A stretch of DNA of 64,000 nt from Sipunculus nudus. Taxonomy: Eukaryota > Annelida > Sipuncula > Golfingiida > Sipunculidae. The notes beneath the pieces were generated by a model that did no database searches, was not told where the DNA came from, and saw only the letters and a list, made by a program, of their open reading frames with translations. The stretch's first letter is position 1; every line of letters begins with the position of its first letter. Positions 59,411 through 64,000 of the stretch are shown here, piece by piece. The stretch spans positions 74,436,429-74,500,428 of the forward strand of contig CM049312.1 of the NCBI GenBank assembly GCA_026874595.1. The letters are read 5' to 3'. Position numbers and translations under genes: made by a program.

Positions 59411-60596
59411 GTTGTTTATTATTTATTTACAATACTGTATACATCTTCAACAGCTTATATTAAAATACAAATATAATTCTTTTGTATTCAACATTTGCAT
59501 TCTTAACAACTCTTAACACTTTTAACTGATTTTATCTTATCAAGATTTTCAGACAGCTCATAAATGTATTACAATGAGCTGCCTGAGAAATAATTTTTAA
59601 ATATGCAACATAATACGGAGGACATCTCTTTAAGGGGTTTTTAATACTGTTGCTAATATATAATGTGATGTTATAAAAATATATAAAATAAACTGCCATT
59701 CTTACCATAATGGGCCTACTGACCAAATCAATACACCCAGTCATACAATCTCAAGGCTATATATAGGGTGCCCCAATAGAATTCTTTCTATGAACTGATA
59801 CCAAAAATGTATCTTAAAGTAGGACCTCTTGAAGAATGTCTTTAGAGATAGAAATAGGTGCAATTTGTTGGTTAAACAAAAGACTAGGAATGATATGTCC
59901 AGTAGTGGATTGCAGGATATGGTAGAGGCTTGCTACTACATATATATCCTCACTGAAAGATGAATGAATAAAATATTTTGGTAATAATATGTACTCTGCA
60001 ATGTACAAGAACTATCAGTTTTACTACAGCTATATTTTAATCAAGCGGGGGCGGGGGGGGGGGGGGGGTTACATTGTGTGCGTGTGTCTGTAAAGAAGAG
60101 ATGTAAAGAATGAATTTGATTGATATTTGACACATAGGGAGTTCAAACATCTCACAGTGATTAAATTTTGCTGAGAATCTTCTCTTAGATGACCCAAGAA
60201 TGAGTGTTTTACCGCTTCTGGCAGCATAGATTTTACTTCTGTGGGTTATCACGTGACCATACATCCCATTTATTTATCAGAATTCATGACGACAATGAGG
60301 ATTGATTTCAATCCATGGGCAGTGTGCAGTTTAGTTTAAAGGTGACAGCTGCTCAGCATACGTGAGCTTTGTATCAGATTTGAACTGATGTATATAATCC
60401 AGGGCAGGAAAATCACAATGCCCCAGGACTGTCTTTCTAGATTTGTTTCATTCAGAAAAGCTCTAACAACACAGACGTATGTCTCACATTCAAATCACGA
60501 TCTCTGCAGCCAACAGGATTTGTGTCCCTGTATCATATACCTTTCAAATATGATTGTCCTGTCATTTCACACATTCCACATGTTCATTTTTCAAAA
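59410..60596 (-). other. Probable 3' UTR side of the downstream gene; no other gene
   Basis: No coding frame is supported. Contains a G run at ~60044-60068. AATAAA on the minus strand occurs just after the stop codon (about 60606) and further down, so the 3' end cannot be fixed. Confidence 0.45.
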
Positions 60597-62204
60597 TCAC
60601 TTCATTTTATTTTTAAAGTACTGTAAAACCTGGTGCATCATTTCTCGGTTTCCTTCGTCTAACATTATCATTTCCATGACAACAGCAGTGTCCTGCTTGC
60701 GCACTACCATCCTGCACTTAAACAAACAGTCGCCCTCAAATTTGTGAAGATCTGCACATTTACAGGAGTCTTTCATTAAAGCTAGATCTCTCTCATCAGT
60801 TGATTTTGCTTCTGGATTTTGGGCCCCTGCATCTGGATCGGAGGCCCCTGCATCTTTATCAGAGGTCCCTGCATCTGGATCATTAATAGCATCAGTAGTC
60901 ACATCTGACTGAACCTTTTCGGATGCTAGGGATGGTTCTTGAAGGTCTTTATTCTCAATTACTAACACATCTATGTGCCCTATTGAAGTCCTTTCACTTG
61001 TACCAGGTGCTTGAACTTGTGCTGCCATCTGTACCTCACTATCCTCATTAAAATGTGTCTTGGTGATTTCAGCTTCCTCCTTGTTCACTCCCTCACCACC
61101 AGATGTCTCTGATGGCTGATTAACCTCACCTGAATTTGGAACTGGTGCTGAATGTGTTGATTTAGTTGCTGTATCATTTTTAGAAAAATTTGTGGCCCCT
61201 GAATCAGGATTTTTTAGAGGCCCCCCTGAAACTGGATTTTTTACAGATGCCCCTGAATCTGGATATTCTATTGATTTTCTGTTACTCTCACTTGTGTCAC
61301 CAGATAACCTTGGAGACTTGCTCCTCGTTTCCTCTCTCATCTGCTGTCTGCGTTTTCTCCGTTGGTGTGACCAAGTGTTTTCCTTAGCTATGGTCAGCAG
61401 TGATATCTTATATTTTGACTTCTTTTCAACTTGGTATAAAATCTGAAACAAAATAGGTTAAAATGTTGTGAAGGAAAGATGTATCTAAAATATGGATCCC
61501 TGATTGTTTATGTCTCCTACATGTAGACAAGCAAAATAGGACAAAAAAAAATAAATAAATTGAAAAGCCAATGAAAGCCACCTTAAAATTAACATAAAGT
61601 GCCACTCACTCTTTCTCTCAAGATAAATTTTCAATTAGGCCACTGCAAAAATAAATTTGTTGCAGACTATGGTGAAAAATGGATAGAACAGGCTTTTTTA
61701 ATTAACTGATTTAAAGAAGAAATAAAAATGATTTAAACATACATGAAATTATGCACTTTATAGGACAAATAAAAAATGTGCTTCTTTGCTGGAAATGTTG
61801 AATATATGAACAACATAAAATGTAGTAAATTTTCTATCATAATTATATAATAAATTGAATTATAAAATTCCATTATAACTTTATTAATACCTAATATACT
61901 TAATTAATACTAAACAAAAGCTATGATTATCAACATTACTGAGGACTTCCTGCTCATCCTTGGCCTAAATATAAAATGTTCATCTATAAAAATAGGAGCA
62001 GCTATTGGAGATTCTCAACAGTATCATATTAGGCCACAAATGTGTCATGATACAATTTCATCTCACCTTCAGTTCCTCAAGCAAGTTGATTATTTTGTCT
62101 CCTGCATCCTTAACTGCATTGTCCTCGTCCAAGATCCTTTCACATAGGGTCAAGGTCATGGGAACCTTCTGTTTTGGTTTTCTAACCCCTTTACTTGGAG
62201 GTTT
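60597..62204 (-). CDS. Last two exons of an unrecognised gene, low-complexity C-terminal protein
   Basis: The penultimate exon 62204-62067 (46 codons) is flanked by TTTTTCTCAG and GTGAGA and reads VPMTLTLCERILDEDNAVKD then AGDKIINLLEELK. The last exon 61442-60597 (281 codons plus stop, acceptor TTTTGTTTCAG) continues in phase 0 with ILYQVEKKSKYKISLLTIAK and a basic stretch (QRRKRRQQMREE). A Ser/Thr/Glu-rich linker with PDSGA/PDAGA repeats follows, then a compact C-terminus (CKCADLHKFEGDCLFKCRMV, MHQVLQYFKNKMK). The splice signals and phase agreement support a real gene; the basic cluster suggests a nuclear protein. Earlier exons are not seen and probably lie beyond the window. I do not recognise the family. 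Confidence 0.75.
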
Positions 62205-63400
62205 CTGAGAAAAAAATCAAGAAAAAATATATGAAGAACAAGGGACCCATGGGTCACGTCACTCAGCTGAATTTTGAAAAATTTTGGCAAATGCAAAATG
62301 TACATATTTCTTTTGATTTTAATATATATATATTAGCATTTGAAAAGCTGGGAGGAAATGGCCATGCTATTTGGTGATAATCAAATATTAAATAAATGTT
62401 TGCTGAACTAATACTGTGCACTTTTATTGACTATATCAAAGATGCAGGAGCCTCCCATGATCAAATATATTTCTAGAAGTATCATTACTTCAGCTATGTA
62501 ACAGTAATATGTGCATAAAATAACCATGATAATGTATGATCACCTGTCAATTAAAGAACAAGGAAGAAAGTGGAGCATAATAATACACATTTAATTTATT
62601 AATTGAAATAAAATGCTGTAAAAATATTTCGATTTTACAAATAAGCATAAACTAAATCTGATAAGTATATATTATACTTTGTAATACATGAAAATTGTGG
62701 CCTGAAACCATTAAATAATACAAGAAGTTAAATCATTATGCGCCTGAGAGTAATTTGAAAGGATACATTTGACCAACAAAAAATGTGTTAATGTTATTTA
62801 TAATTTTGAAAACAGGTTTATCATTTCCATATGTAAATTCAAAACAATTTAATCATGGCATCATCAAATCCTTATTTATACATACTGTGAAAATTAAATC
62901 AAAAGTGCTTATAAGAAAGAAAATGTGCCATGGTCAAAGTTGGACACATTTAAGGTTCTAATTTTATATTTATGCTAATAACTTTAAAAAATTTACAGAA
63001 TTCTGATCAGATTTCTGATATACAATTATATCTTGCTTAAATAAAGATATATTCTTAGGAAAAAAGTCTCTAGCTTCAACAATTATCTTGTTAGGTGAGT
63101 AAATATTTTCCTGATTTTTGACAAGGTGCATTATCTTTGAGCCAATAACTTCAAAGAATTATGCAATATTTACCTAATTTCTGGCATGTACATAAGAAAT
63201 ATTTGCATGAATGGCTATATTAAACATGAATACATGAACACCAGTGGTTTTCATAGTGGGCAGTTTTGAAGTGTAACAATAGGTTTTTACTTAAAAGGTT
63301 TTCCCTTCATTTCTTGACAAAAGGAAGCTGCAGTGACCCAGTTTCTGGTTTAGTAGGAGAACTTGGTGGACATCTAACTGTCCAATGGTATCAAAATGTG
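62205..63400. other. Intron or upstream non-coding sequence
   Basis: AT-rich, no further exon of the minus-strand gene recognised. Confidence 0.5.
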
Positions 63401-63405
63401 CCTTA

Positions 63406-63739
63406 GGCCAAAATAAAAAAAGGTATGGTTCTCAGGCACTTTTTTCAGAAATCAATGCGGGCGGGCGCTTTTTTTATTTTTAATTTTTTTGTATGTTTCG
63501 ATAAAATGTCAAATGATAAGGGAAAAGCATGAAAATAACAGTTTTATTTTGCTAAATAAGTAAAAGCACTACAAAACAAAGGAAATTGTATGGTTTTATC
63601 TTCTTGAAAGAAATGTCGGAGCGGCAGCAGGTCAAAATTGGAAAGTTTTTATTGAAAATCAAAATAAAAAGTTTTGATGCGGGGGTTTAAAATTGATGCG
63701 GGCGGTGCCTGAGAACCATACCTTTAATTTTTTTTGGCC
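63406..63739. mobile_element. Harbinger-type MITE
   Basis: 334 bases flanked by TTA direct repeats (63403-63405 and 63740-63742). Terminal inverted repeats start GGCCAAAA and share GGTATGGTTCTCAGGCAC on both sides. Internally the motif ATGCGGGCGG occurs near both ends. The 3-base TWA-type target duplication and TIR layout fit PIF/Harbinger non-autonomous elements. No transposase frame. Confidence 0.85.
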
Positions 63740-63814
63740 TTATAATGGACAGATGGCAGACAAAGGACCATCACTATAGCTCACATGACTTATAAATTGT
63801 TTTTAAGGATATCT

Positions 63815-63965
63815 GTATTGGACTCAGATTTGGACTTGAGTTCCTAATGACCCAGACTTGAAAAAGATGGACTTGGACTCTAACCTTAAGGACTCCCACT
63901 TGGACTTAGACTGGAGTGGCCTGGACTCGGACTTGGACTCAGATGGCATGGACTCAACTACATCA
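63815..63965. repeat. GGACTT/GGACTC simple repeat
   Basis: Degenerate hexamer repeat (GGACTTGGACTC, GACTTAGACTGG, GACTCGGACTTGGACTCAGA). Non-coding as far as can be seen. Confidence 0.8.
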
Positions 63966-64000
63966 TAGCACAATATTCTAGCTTTAAGTCCAGTACTCTC

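Overview
The window is non-coding-rich, AT-rich animal DNA. Spliced genes with GT-AG introns, tRNA-derived SINEs, a Penelope-like element, a LINE remnant, MITEs and long microsatellites all point to a metazoan. Dispersed repeats carrying AGGTCA-type 'ggtcaaaggtcaaggtcac' modules, together with expanded TIR-receptor and C-type-lectin genes, suggest a marine mollusc, probably a bivalve. That assignment is inference; nothing here fixes the species.

Left part (1-14,650). Two closely related intronless genes lie on the minus strand about 11.8 kb apart. Each encodes a transmembrane receptor with a signal peptide, a Cys-rich/Frizzled-like ectodomain, a Sushi (CCP) module, one membrane helix and a cytoplasmic TIR domain. 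One copy is complete (13025-11355, 556 aa). The other (1239-1) runs off the left edge inside its TIR domain. Both share about 2 kb of duplicated 5' flank, including a 21-bp minisatellite. A third, broken 5' fragment sits at 1740-1620.

Middle part (14,650-25,700). No intact gene was found. It holds an orphan C-type-lectin last exon (about 17,935-17,706, minus), a 27-bp minisatellite (about 18,000-18,620), a rearranged Penelope-like GIY-YIG remnant (21,790-22,400), SINEs and a GATTAC-rich block.

Right part (25,700-59,000). This is a duplicated cluster of one four-exon secreted C-type-lectin-like gene (all introns phase 1). Copies are: a minus-strand pseudogene (27708-25841); an inverted, head-to-head pseudogene (33078-35792); a truncated relic (39797-40667); a nearly intact copy with one 1-nt deletion (45188-49142), whose second intron carries a 1.08-kb foldback element; and one apparently intact gene (56275-58951, 213 aa). 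Between copies lie SINEs, a LINE reverse-transcriptase remnant and two decayed Cys-rich (CXC-like) coding fragments marking the edges of about 11.1-kb repeat units.

Far right (59,000-64,000). The last two exons of an unrecognised minus-strand gene (62204-62067 and 61442-60597) are followed upstream by a Harbinger-type MITE (63406-63739) and a GGACTT-type simple repeat.

Taken together, the recognisable genes are membrane TIR receptors and secreted lectin-like proteins, two classes used in invertebrate immunity. The locus shows gene birth and death by tandem and inverted duplication. The most interesting item is the Frizzled-like/Sushi/TIR receptor pair, in which the ectodomain has diverged while the membrane and TIR part has hardly changed.
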